A stretch of 64,000 nucleotides of DNA from Nephromyces sp. MM_2019 (lineage: Eukaryota > Apicomplexa > Aconoidasida > Nephromycida), in NCBI GenBank assembly GCA_015657535.1, contig JADHZB010001894.1:74674-138673 (forward strand), in the 5' to 3' direction. The notes beneath the pieces were generated by a model, which saw nothing but the letters and a program-made list of their open reading frames with translations, was not told where the DNA came from and made no database searches. Below, piece after piece: positions 1 through 12,500 of this stretch; within the stretch, counting starts at the first letter, position 1; every line of letters starts with the position of its first letter. The position numbers and the translations under genes are program-made.

Positions 1-371
1 TTGGAATATTTTTAACTATATTGCTTTTGAAGCTGCCTCGTGTAACGTTGTATTATTAGTCTTGAGCAGAAGGGCGAATCTGTTGGAGAGGTTCTCGACT
101 AATTTGAAGTGCAGCGTATGTGTGTGTAGTCAGCTTTTTGTGTATGTATGTGTGTGCGTGCGCCCGTCTGTGTAAGTAGCATTCTGTCTTGTATTGCACT
201 GTTTGCTTATTCAGGTTTCACTGTGTGTGCTTGTGCTTGGCTTTCTGTATTGTACTACAATGTGTGTGCAGTTCGCTCTCCATTTCGCACTGCGAAATGC
301 ACGTGTGCTCATCTGTCTCGCACTGCCATGTGTATGTGTATGTGTGTGCTCACTTTTCCATCTTGCCTTAC

Positions 372-374
<3 letters not shown>

Positions 375-430
<56 letters not shown>
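375..430. repeat. (GT)28 microsatellite
   Basis: An uninterrupted 56-base GT dinucleotide run just upstream of the first exon I can support. Shorter GT runs occur near 2761-2777, 3940-3957 and 10684-10703, also between exons. Confidence 0.97.
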
Positions 431-432
<2 letters not shown>

Positions 433-538
433 TATTTTTCTTACATTTCACTATGCAACGAGAGGTTTTTTGAGATATCTGATACTTCCTGATGCACAAA
501 CTTAACGAAAGTTTCTTCTCTTTTTGCGTAACCTACAG

Positions 539-3500
539 ACAGTCGAAGTAGTTCAAATGAGAATGATGGCTTCACAGAGCTCAGCAGCAATCGTTAAGAC
601 TAGGCAGCAGGAGGTTCTGCCTAGCAGGCTATGGAGTTCGAGTAGTGTGTGGAATGTGATGATGAGCTTAATAGAAGAAGGATCCTCACAGGTAAGGAAT
701 CCCTCCTGTTTTGTGCGGAGAAAGCGTGCTTTTTGCATGACATTTTGTGTGTGTGCGTTTATCGTCTTGAGTGTTTGTATCGCTTTGTATATGTTTGTAT
801 CATCTTGTGTGTATGTTTGGACCACCACTTTTTGTATGTGTTTGTATCGCTTTGTATGTGTTTAATAATATCTTGTGTGTGTTTGTATCACGTTTTGTGC
901 GTGTGTTTTTAACGTACTCTGTGTCTTTATGTTTTTACACGCTCGAACAGCCACACTCATACACACAGTTACACACCCGCACACACATACACAGTCATAC
1001 TTATACACAAAAAAAGAGTTAAACAGGCACACATAGTTACGTACTCACGCATCCCTGCACTCACACACAGCCACGTCCATGCGCACACGGTCACACTTAT
1101 ACACACACATGAACACTTATACGCAAATATCTACGCACGCGCATCCTCCCATTTCGTATTCACATGCACTCTCACGTACCGCTACGTGCTAACACACGAG
1201 CCCGTGACTAAACGCTCTCGGCAAGGATGAAAAAAACTCACACATAAGATGATAAAAACAAACACACGAAAGGTGATAATTTTGTGACTGTGATGATGCC
1301 TTTACTTTAGAATGGCATACTACTGTACTTATTATTCCTAAAGAAGAGTAGTTTTGAAGGCTTATCACCTTTTTTTTATCGCTAAGTAATAGTCTTGATG
1401 TTTCAGGACGAACACACACATAACTGTACACAAAATAGCACCCCACGTAGAATGTTCATTTATACACATGGCGGCTCACGCACGTAGACATAAAATCACA
1501 GACGCATAAATCAAGTCAGACACACCCACTTCCACTCCAACACACACCATTTATTGCTTCCAAATCAACCCCGACTTCCACATCAACTCCCACTCGCACA
1601 CACGCTGAGCTCCCACAAATAAAGCAAACTTNNNNNNNNNNNNNNNNNNNNNNNNNNNNNNNNNNNNNNNNNNNNNNNNNNNNNNNNNNNNNNNNNNNNN
1701 NNNNNNNNNNNNNNNNNNNNNNNNNNNNNNNNNNNNNNNNNNNCACACTCTCCTTTGAGTTTCTCTTCTTGTCAGGCACTCAATGTTCTTGCTGAAAACT
1801 TGCTTTTCGCCTGCAACGATGAGGAATGTTTCCTACGCTCAGTGAGCTTCACTGTGTGTGCTATTGCACACTTAAGGAGCGACTCTAAGCCTAACTTTAA
1901 GGCCTTTGTAAGAAACACACAGGCAGCTAGTAAATGCCTAGCCTTAAACGACATCTTCAACGCATCTGCAGCTCGGAAGAAGGGCTTTAATCTTCCCTCC
2001 TCCAAAGCCTGCCTCACGAAGCTCTCTAGGGATGAGATTCACGACTATTCGCACCCAAAGTTGGTTGGAGACCCCCCTCTTCGTTATCATAGCTTTAAGC
2101 AAGGTGGTGGGTTTTTAAGCGCAGCTAAACGAAGGGCGTTTTCGCTAGCTAAATCTCAAAACCTGAAGATTGCGCCAGACACACCACCATCACCATATGA
2201 TGATGAAGTGAATGTGTTTGACGGCAATCCCGCAGAATGCCGGCCATATCTCTTGTCTCAGAGGAGCCACTTGATCAACCAGCAAACACGTCATGGTAGC
2301 TCTACTCTTGCCTGGGAGGGAGTCGAAGATACGCAAGAAAACGCACACACATACACACAAAAAGCTCGAGATGGAAAAGAAAAGAGGTTTCTTCGTAATC
2401 TTCAAATTTCTGATGAGTTTAATGGAAGATTCCAGTTTCTGAGAGGAATGTCGATGCTTTTGCAGGAGCATCTTCTCCGGAATTACGAGCCTTCAGCTGC
2501 TTATAGAGCGAACTCTATGAAGGCATTGAGTGTAGCTACTGTTAGTGGCGAGCAGGTTGTGTACAGAAAGCAGCTTCTTTCCAAGCACGGAGAGGCTAGG
2601 AAGGAGAGCGAAGCTCTGTTAAGAGCAGGTTAAGATGTTTTCTCTCCGTTTGAGGGAAATTGTGAATATTTTGGGGGAAATTTGGGGGTGAGGGTAGCAT
2701 ATCTACTGGTAGTCTTGGAGTGGGGCATTGTGGTGTGTGGGGAGGTATTAGTGGGTATTTGTGTGTGTGTGTGTGTATGTGTGTGTATGCATGGAGTTTT
2801 TTGTTTTGGTTAGTATGGGTTGGTTTGGGGGTCGAAGGGGGTAGATAGTTTTGTGGGGGTTATATGGGGAGAGAGGAGTTTTTTGGGGGGTGAATGGGTG
2901 GGAGTAGGTTTATGGGCGGTATATGGGAAGGAGTAAGTTTGTGTGGGGTATATGGAAGGACAGTAAATTTTTGAGGAGAGGGGGTAAAGTATATTTTTAT
3001 TGGTGGGTGAAGAGAAGGTTTTTTGGGAGTTTAAGGTAGAGTAAGCGTGTGTTCATAAATGGGGCTTAGATTTGAATAGAGGGGTGGTTAGTTGAAGCTC
3101 CACTATGTGTGTATTTTGCTCCTTTTTGCTTAAGCTCCCTGTTAAGCCCGCCACCTAGAAGCTTATGATTATTTGCTTCTACAGTGTAGAAGCCTGTCCT
3201 TAACGCTGCTTTTTTCTTCTTAGTTTGAATTTTCTTCTGTTTCTGCTTAGGTTCCTTCTATGTTTGTGTGTGTGTATGCTTCTTTTTCATATTGACTCTA
3301 GGCTCTTATATATTCTTTGATAATTGTCTGCATGGTGTGTTTTTTTTACGCTTATTGGTCTAATCTTTTCTGCTTCAAATACTTCATATTCTGTTCTCTT
3401 TGTGATAATCTTCTTGATGCTCTTCTTGGAGGTTTTATTCTTTTTCCTCTTCTTCTATGCATTCTTCGTCTTCTCCCCTTCCTTCCCTCCTTCCTCTTCT

Positions 3501-6500
3501 TAACATTCCCCCCCTCTTACCTCATCTTCATCCATCTGATGAAGCATTTTCTCGCATTTTTTAAGAAAAGCGATTTTTTCGGATTTTTTCCTCATTTTCC
3601 GTTGTTTTTCACTTTATTGACTTCTTTCAGGTCGCTCACAGTTAGCGGATCTTTGGAGCTTTTTAGCTTCGCAGTATGAGGCGATATCATTGCCAGACAC
3701 TCCTCTTCGGATTGCTATTCTTGAGCTTTCTGCAGTAGGTTTTTCTCCGAGTGACTTGCTGTATGTAAATGTGAATATCATTGAGGCTTAATCTGTGAAA
3801 GTGATGATTTAGTTGCGTTAAGTATGTGTGTATTTGTGTTGGTGTGTGTGTATGTATGTGTGTCTTCAACACTTTTATCTTCCACGCTTTTTTGTAAGTT
3901 CTTAACCATATTCTTCAATAATGCTGTGTGTATGTGTGTGTGTGTGTGTGTGTGTGTATTCACGTCATTATTCTGCAAAATTTGCCCTCTGCTTCTGTGA
4001 GCGGTTCCGGCATTTTTTCATGCTACTCATAGGTGTAGGTTTGTGCTTTTTCTCCCATCCTTACGGATGAAGATATTAGCTAGCGTTTGTTTGTGCCATT
4101 AATTATCCAGCTGTGTGTGTGTGCTATTAATTGTTGCTCTGTTTGTGTGCTTCTAGCATCCCACTGGGTATATATGCTTCCAGCATCCCACTTTTGTGTG
4201 TGTGCTAATATCATCTCACTGTTGTGTGTGTTATGTCAGTTATCCCACTGTGTGCGAGTGTGCGTTATTTCTTGCCAAACAATCATTTAACCTTTGAAGG
4301 GTTTCTCTATAGGAAAATTCAGCCTTATTGAGAAGTTTAAACGCTCTGAGGCTTCTAAGCTCTGTGGAACTTCAAAGGCAGCACATCATGATAGTCTGGA
4401 GAGCGATGGCTTACAGTAGCTTCTCTGATCGGAAGGCTGCTAAGATATTCGGTGAAGAACCTGCCATTATATATAGTGCTTTTGAGGGTTCTTTTCTTGT
4501 GTGTATTGTTTTTTGTTAGGGTGTGTGTGCGAGTGTATGTATATGTTTATCGCGGTGTGTGTGTGTGTGAGTGTATGGAGGAGTATGTGATTCTCTGTCT
4601 TGGTTTATCATGGTGTGTGCGTGTGCGAGTCTCTGTATTTATTCATCATAACGTTTGTGCAAGACTGTGTGTGTGAGTTTATTATGGCGTGTATATGCGC
4701 GAGTTTGTGCGTGTTTACAATGACTTGCAGGTGTGTTAGTGTTTCTCCCTCCTATTCCTCACGGTGTCTCTGCGACTCTATTAATCACAACATGTATGGG
4801 TTTACATGTATGAATCTCTCTCTATCTCCGTTGCCCTTTGCCAAAAACACTACCTATGATTATCAAAGTGGAGTTTTTCACTCGATTTTAACACACATCT
4901 ATCGTCTGTGTGTGTGTGTGTTTGATGGATATCTTCAGTTTTGCTATGTTTTCTTCAGAATTTGACTACTTTAGGCGTTCAATGCCTTCAAATCTGACGC
5001 ACTTTTTGGAGGCAGTGCTTCATCATATGATAATATTTGGAGATCCCGCTCATGAGCTATCTCAGGCGGCCTTTGAGGTTGAAGCTTCTCTGCGAAACAG
5101 CATTTTTTTACGAGTGTTTTTTATGTTGGGGCATGGCGCTGATTTTGAGGGAAAGAAGCTAATGAGACTAACTAGTTATGCACTTGAAAATCTGATGATT
5201 GTGTGTGTGTTTGAGAGCTGTTAAGTTTTTCATTGAACACAAGAAATTTGGTGTACATACACCTCCTCCAAGTCGAGATTATTGAGTGTGGGAGGGTTGT
5301 GGAGGTTGATTAGAGATTTGGGGGTGGTGAGGGGGGTATTAGTGCTTTGGAGTTGGCGGATTCTAACACACGGAATTTGGGGGTTTTTGAGGTTCATACT
5401 GATGGAGTTTGGGTGCTCAAGCGGTTCACACACACGGGTTTGGGGGGTTGAGAGGTTCATATGCACATAGTTTTCTCCTAGGAGGTCTGAAGAATGCACA
5501 CACAAGCATGTACTTCTTGATGCATCATATCTTCTTTATAGGCTTATTTTTCTGCTGTTCTTTGCTTTCATCAGTTCTTAGGCGCCGATTATGTGAAGTT
5601 TCGAGAGTATAAGAAGTTTGGATTGCTTTCTTTCCTGGCTGCTGCCTCTATACAGTAGGTTTTAATGTGTAATGTTGCTTTTACACACGTACTAGCATGA
5701 GCTTGAAGCACACATACGGACTTGAAAGACGCACGCACACGCGCATACAGCAGTGAGACACAAGCACGAGTATATACAAACTTGAAGCCCATGCACACAC
5801 ACATATAAATGTGAAGCAAACACGTTGACTTGATACACACATACACAAGAACATACAAGTTTAAGACGCACACAAAAAACTGAAGCACACCCATGCAGAC
5901 TTGAAACGCTTACATATAGACGTGAAAAACGCATAGCTTTGGAACACATAGCTACACTGTACATACACTCAGCCTACTGCAAAGAATGAATAAGAAGCAA
6001 ATTGTTTGCTCGGGAAGCACCATGGTTAACTAGTGGGGTGTGCTTGAGAGTATACTATCTGAGAGACTTCATTGTGTGTATGTCTATACCGCTGTATGCA
6101 GTCATGTGTGTGTACTTGCGTGAGTGAATATACAGGTTTTGGAATTCTGATGTGTGCCCATACGTGTGAGCACTCGTTTCAGGGCACATGTGCGTATGTG
6201 CGTGTCAGTATGACTAATTCTGTGTATATGCTTCTACTTTTGAACACTCCTGTGTACTTTTCCTGTGTGTGTGACTACCTATGCTTATGTCCTTGAATGT
6301 GACCACTCTTGTGTTTGTACATGCCTGGAAATACGATGTCCCTTGTGTGGGTGCGCGCCCGAAGCTGCAGCTACTCTTATATCTGCGACTGCTGGTGTAT
6401 ATGCGTGTTAAAATTAGTGTGTGTGGTGCGCTTATGCCCTTTTACTCGCGGTACTTTGGTAGAACTCGATCTCTAGTTTTATCTGTGTGCAGATTTTCAA

Positions 6501-9500
6501 TTGGTAGCAGTCTTTTTTACGGGCTGCATGATCTCGTGAACTTGGTCCCTTGTGTGTGTGTTGCATGTATGCGGAAATATCGTTTGTGTTCCGCATGATT
6601 ACCTCTTCTAACAAGCATATCTTCGTGTTACTTCTTTCTTCTTCTTCTTCTCTGAGAACCGGAGGTTTGCGTTTTGTTGCTTCTTTCAAGCCATTTCTTT
6701 TACCTGCAGCAATTGCTAGTTTGATGCACACACACACTCAAACACACACTCAAACACACACTCAAACACGTACTAGAACAATCGCACAAGCGCACACGCA
6801 AACACGCACTCAAACACACACTCAAACACGTACTAGAACAATCGCACAAGCGCACACGCAAACACGCACTCAAACACGCGTTGAGCCGCATTCTCACATA
6901 CCCTCAAGCACGCATAAAGATACAAAAAAACATCCTGAACATATATGTATACCCTCACACACACACACACAGACACACACACACACATCGTTATGTCGCA
7001 TAATGGCTTACATCGTTAGCTTTAGCATTTTTCAAATTTCTTGCTCTGCATGTTTTGTTTGTGTGTTATCGTAGTTTTTTGGTTGCTCTCTCCCCCTCCT
7101 CTACCCTCCTCCTCTCCTCCCCCCTCTCCACCCCCCACCCTTCCCTCCGTTCCCCTCAACTCTTCGTTTATGACTTGCTTCTATAGGACTAAGTTTAGGA
7201 TAACTATGAAAAGCCGCACTTCCGAAGGAATCTCGGTTCCGGCTGCTTTCAATTATTCTATGTATAACACGGATGGGGCACACACACGCAACAAGGCTCT
7301 TCACTCATCATCAAAGGCAAAGCCTCAATCTTCTGCTTCTACTCCTACTGTTGTGTGTGATTTCCCTGATTGGCTGATGAATACGCTCTTACTGATGAAG
7401 AAGGTGTATGATCGCGGAGCTTCTCACTTTTCTTTGAGTGAAGATGAAAGGATAAGGCAGGCGTTAACTCCAGAGGAAGTTGAGATGCAGAATGCTGCCA
7501 AGCTTGCTGTAGTAAGTTGCAAAAGGGGGAGCTGCGTATAATTGACGTATGTGTGCGTTTTATGTGTTATATGTTGTGCGTGTGCATTGGTGTGTGTTGT
7601 TTGCGTGCGTGTTGTCTATGTTGGTGTATGTTTTGTGTGTGTGTTTGTGTATGTTTGTTGGTATGCAGTTTTGTGTGTGCGTTGCAATGCGTATTGTGCG
7701 TGTGTTGGTGTGTCCGCTTGTGTACTGGCATGTTTTTTTTTGCTTAAAGCTTCTATACTTCTTGCTGAGTTGGCATTTCAGCGTTCACCCCTACGCCTGT
7801 GAGTTATGTTTTGTCCTTCAAAATATCCCTCTTTCTCTGTTTCTCCCTCTTCTACGTGAGAAGCTTCTTTTCATCTCTTTTATCTGTTATATTATATCTC
7901 TAAAGAAGGCTGCTAGCCTTCTTTAGAGAGGCTTTTGGCCAGTGCTTATGATGCTTAAGCAAGTCTTTAGCTGCTACTTTTTCTTAATGCTTCGACTTCC
8001 TAATACTTTCCTCGTTTTCCTCATCTTTTTCTTCCTGTTCTTCCTCTACTTCCTCTTTAATTTTTTCATATTTTCTTCTTTTTCATCCTCGTCTTCCTCT
8101 TCAACTCCCCCATATGCTTTCCTCTCCCCCTCCCTCCTCCTTCAGCCCTCGGGTGGTTTAGATCCTATAATTAACCTTCAAAAACATCTAACCCTCCTGG
8201 TTGTAACCTTGGAAAAATGCCTTTATTGCTTGAAGCTGCTGCCTTCAAAGAGCTTCTATCTGCCTGCTTTCTTATTGAATCTTCATATGCGATTAGACCT
8301 AGTAGATTTCACCCTGAAAGAGTTTCCATTGAGTAGCAATGCTGAGGTTGAAGCTGCTGAGAATCTTCGCTTTCGCGATATCAACTCAAACCTCAATGAA
8401 ACTCTTTATCTTCAAGGCCTGAAGAGTAGCAGCCAACGTCCTGATGAGATGAAATACGAGGCTGATGAAGATAAGGGGAGAGATGGGACGATTTCAGTAA
8501 GAAGGGTTAATTGGGATGTGCTTGTTGTGGAGGTGGGGGGGGGTATTAGGGGAGGTTGGAGTGTTTGTGGGGTATGTAGGTGGGTGTATGTGGGGTGTGG
8601 AGGTGGGGGTGTGTGGGTTATTAAGGCGTTTGCTTGGACAATCAATGTGTGCGTGCATTAAACAGGTGTGTTTGTGTGTCCGGAGTGCGTGTCCTGGACT
8701 CGTGTCCCGGTTGTATGTGTGTCCTGTCTGTGTGTATCCTGTTACTCTGTGTTGAATCTATATGTATCCTGTCTATATATGTCCTGTTGATATGCATCCT
8801 GTCTGTGCGTGTCCTATGTGTGTACTGGTATAAGCGCGCAAGCACCAGCGGGTGTACATACTCTCTTGTATGAGCGTGTGTGCATACTTTCGGAAACGCA
8901 GGTTCTCAGAAGTTCAAACTCTTTTACTACTAATTTGCATGAGCGAAACCGAATATGGTCTGCTTGGAAATATAGAATGATCGAGAAGCTAGTCAATCCT
9001 GGGCTAGTCAATAGGATAGTATCTACCACTAGGTAAACTTAATCTTCAACTTGTATGCGTGCGTATTGCCTTGAAAGCTTTTTGCCTCGGTAGTTGCGTG
9101 TGAAATGCTGTTTTTTGGCTTTTCATGTGAGCTGTGTGTTTTTATATGTGTGTGTGTCAGTATGTGTTTATGGGTGAGTATCTACGTGTGTGCTACTCAA
9201 TTTTTATGAGTCGCTGTTTATTTCGGTGTTTGTGTGTGTATTTGCACGTGTATGTTTACTTATGTGTGTCTTTATATGTCTTCATTTTTCTTGAAATTCT
9301 TGTGTGTTTGGTATCTCGCTGTGTTGATTTGCTTGAATTTTTGGATTTTTGCAAATGTGTGTACTTCCGTCAAACTCATGGCTTATGCCGTCTTCGCGCA
9401 AGCGAGCGGGTTGGTGGTGTACATACACTGAGAAGCCCCCCTTTTGTGCAGCTTTTGCGTTCATTTTACGTGCGGAGAGGAGATGCAATAACTTTCATTT

Positions 9501-12500
9501 CTTTCATCTTCATATCCGCTCAGAGCAGCCCTATTTATAGCTTGCATTAGTTTTTGGCTATTATTATGTTACGCCTAGGATATATAGCCTCTTTTCAATT
9601 TGATACTGACACACATAGAGCTAAACTTTAGTTTGCCTGAGAATGCTACAAACTAGCTCGTCTTCACAGTATTTCTGTGAAGTTTCTTCGAATTATCAAT
9701 AGTTTTCACTGTCAATGCAATGGTTTTGTGATGTTAATAGCTTGAGTGAAGTAGCTCCTGTGAGTCCCCTCGGCCACCACCAACAGACCTCTCAAATCCC
9801 GGCTAGCACTCGCTGATACTCCTTAAATACCCGCTAATATCCCCCCAATACCCTCCACATACCTCTCAAATTCACATACCTCAAATACCCCCCACTCCCT
9901 CCCTCCATGAATACGACAGATTGTATACAGAACCACCTGAAATTCCCGCTACTCTACTTCTTTATTGGATCTTTCTGATGTTTTTTGCATCATTTTTTGC
10001 TTTTAAAGCTACAAAAAACATCAAAATTCGCGTCTGTAGGTAGCTTTCTATTCAATTTTTGCTGAAAAAATCAATTTTTGGCGAGTAATTGATGGCATAT
10101 ATCGCTAGAAAATTCTCATGAGCATCATCCTCCTGCAAAATTTCCCCTTGCGATGAGAGATAAATGTGTGAAATCATCATTTTTTCATCGCAGAAATTAA
10201 AGATTTTCATTGAATTTGAAGCAGAAATTACGCTTTAAATGAGTTATTTTTTCAGGGCAAAGTTCACTATTGTCAGTGCTTCTAACTTGAAGAGTGAGAA
10301 CGTCTATGAATCTGTTTGGCTGTTTGGGCCTCAAAGGTTGATTTCTAGTTTGGTGAGTATATTTTTTTGTTTTTGTGTGTTACGATAGAGAAGATTTTTT
10401 TGGGATGCATGTGAAGGTTGTATGCCCTGGGTGCGTTATTTTTTCTTTCCAAATGTGTTGAGTAGATCTTGAGATAGGTATGTGTGATGTTGCGAGAGAT
10501 GGGGAGTAAGGCTGTGGTAGTTGTGTGTGTATGGGTGTACTTTTGTGAGGGGGGGGAAGGGAGAATTGGCTGTGGTAGGAGTGTGTGTATGTGATTTTTT
10601 GAGGAAAAGGAAAGGATAGATGGTTAAGTTGTGGGTGCGTGTGATTTTGTGTTGAAGCGGAAAGGAGAGATAGCTGTGGTAGGTGTGTGTGTGTGTGTGT
10701 GTATGTGTGCGTTGTTTTTTTCCTTCACTACAAGTCTGGCTTATATCCAAGCATTAGCTAGCGCGACTATTAAGGAGAAAACAGTGGTTTTGTGCAGCGC
10801 ATTTGCAAAGTTTGGGAGCTTTAAGCATCCTGCATTTCTCCTCTGTATTTTCTCTCTCTTTCCTCTTTCATCCCCCTCCCCTCTCAACCCCCCCTCTCAA
10901 CCCCGTTTCCCTGTGTGTGCATCTCCTGGGCTAATTTAAGGAAATTCTCACTTTCTCGTGGAATTTAAGTGGTATTTCAGCTCTAATGATGCTCTGTTTC
11001 TGTATATTTTTTGTTTTCATGAGGCAGTTATTAGAGTGTAGCTTCCCTAAATGATGCGTATGCCTGTGCGTATGTTTTAATCCATCCATAGGGAAGCCTT
11101 GGATTCATTGACCAAGCTGAAGAGCTCACAGAAATATGTGGAGAAGATTATCTGCTTCCTTTTGAAGCTTATATTCATTATATAGCGCGAGCTACTATGG
11201 TGCCTACTGTTCCCGAAAGAACCGGCCCGCTAGCAAGTTTTTTTGGTAAATCAAAGGTTAGAAACTGTGTGCAGAGTGGAGCTTTTAATTGATTTCGTAT
11301 GTGTTGAGTGAGAGGAATATGTTGCGTTATAGAGTAGTTGCTTGTGTGTGTGAGAGGGAGAGACAGATGCTTTTTTTACTCCCTCTAGTGTCTGTGTATG
11401 TGTGTGATAAAGAGGTTTTTTTACTTCCTCTTGTTTGTGAGAGGGATTTTTTCTCCCCTCTCATTTGTTTTTGAAAGTAAGTTTTTTAAGTTCCTCCCAC
11501 TCGTGTGTGTAATGCAACCAACTCCAGTTCCAGTAGCTGTTTACGCATGTTCGCGCCTTCTAGGGTGTATATACAGCGTGCTCTAGTCAAATTCGCTAGG
11601 TTAAAATCCGGGATTTTTTGTGCTTCCTTATATTTTTCAGTTTTACTGCATTGTTTACATGCATTGAAAGCACCACAGCTTTCTGGTGTGCATTTTTTTG
11701 TTTTCACCTTCTTGCCTGCATTTTTAATTTAGGGAGCCTATCGAACGCCAGAAGTTCCTTTGAAGCTCCAAGATACCATCTGGAGAGACTTTATTCGACG
11801 GATTTTTCGGTAGCTGCGATTCTGTCGTTTTATACGCTGTACTTGATGCTTTTTCTGCCTCTTGAAGCTTTAATTTTTGTATGGAATCGAAAATTTGATT
11901 TCTTCTTTAGTGTTTTCTGTCTTTATGCAGTATGTTTACTGGCTTTACGTATATTGTGAGAAGATTATATGTGATCTTTGGAAAGCTTGAAGATGAAAAG
12001 GTGTACGTACACCTCGATTAAGCTATATCTTACTTCTGAGAGAGTGTAGAGATGCTGGGGTTTGCATAAAATTCCTCAAAAAAAAAACTATCTCTTACAT
12101 CTTCAAAGAAAATTCTTTTGTTCAAGCCCTTACAGAGAATGTTGCAGATGTTTTCTAGTATTTATTCCCAAATACTCTGGCTTTTTGTGTGCTTTTATCA
12201 GTGTAGTTTTCCCGCTTAGCTTACAAGATAGCCAGTGTAAGTACAAGAAATTAGCAGAGCATTTGCTTCTTTAGTCTTTTTTTTTTTCTGTGTTATTTGA
12301 CGCGCTTATCTATGTGTGTTCCGCCTAAAAGTGAGCAATCATTTGATATGCCGCTTTTTCTAAGGAAAAAATTTGGAATTTCAAGCTGAATGAGCACCAT
12401 GTTGTATGTATCTGTTTGGAAGCTGTGAGAAACTCGGATGCTAAGAGATGAAGAGCTTCCTTCTCTCTGTAGTTGTGTAAGGCAATTTTTCGGGTGCTTC

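Noticed and set aside
148..505. Three overlapping Cys/Val-rich open frames over the GT repeat
   Set aside because: They are translations of (GT)n in all frames (VCVCVC) and have no independent coding signal.
3317..3679. 120-codon hydrophobic frame
   Set aside because: Pyrimidine-rich intron sequence ending in the acceptor before the exon at 3631. The Phe/Leu content comes from TTC/CTT tracts.
5690..5945. CRISPR-like array of ACTTGAA repeats
   Set aside because: Repeats are imperfect and irregularly spaced, and there are no unique spacers or cas genes. It is low-complexity intron DNA in a eukaryote.
6550..7074. 174-codon frame with HTQTHTQT repeats
   Set aside because: CA-repeat translation in an intron. 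The surrounding exons use other frames.
7517..7926. Cys/Val-rich frames resembling short secreted or membrane peptides
   Set aside because: Produced by GTGTGT intron sequence after the GTAAGT donor at 7512. Hydrophobicity comes from TGT/GTG codons.
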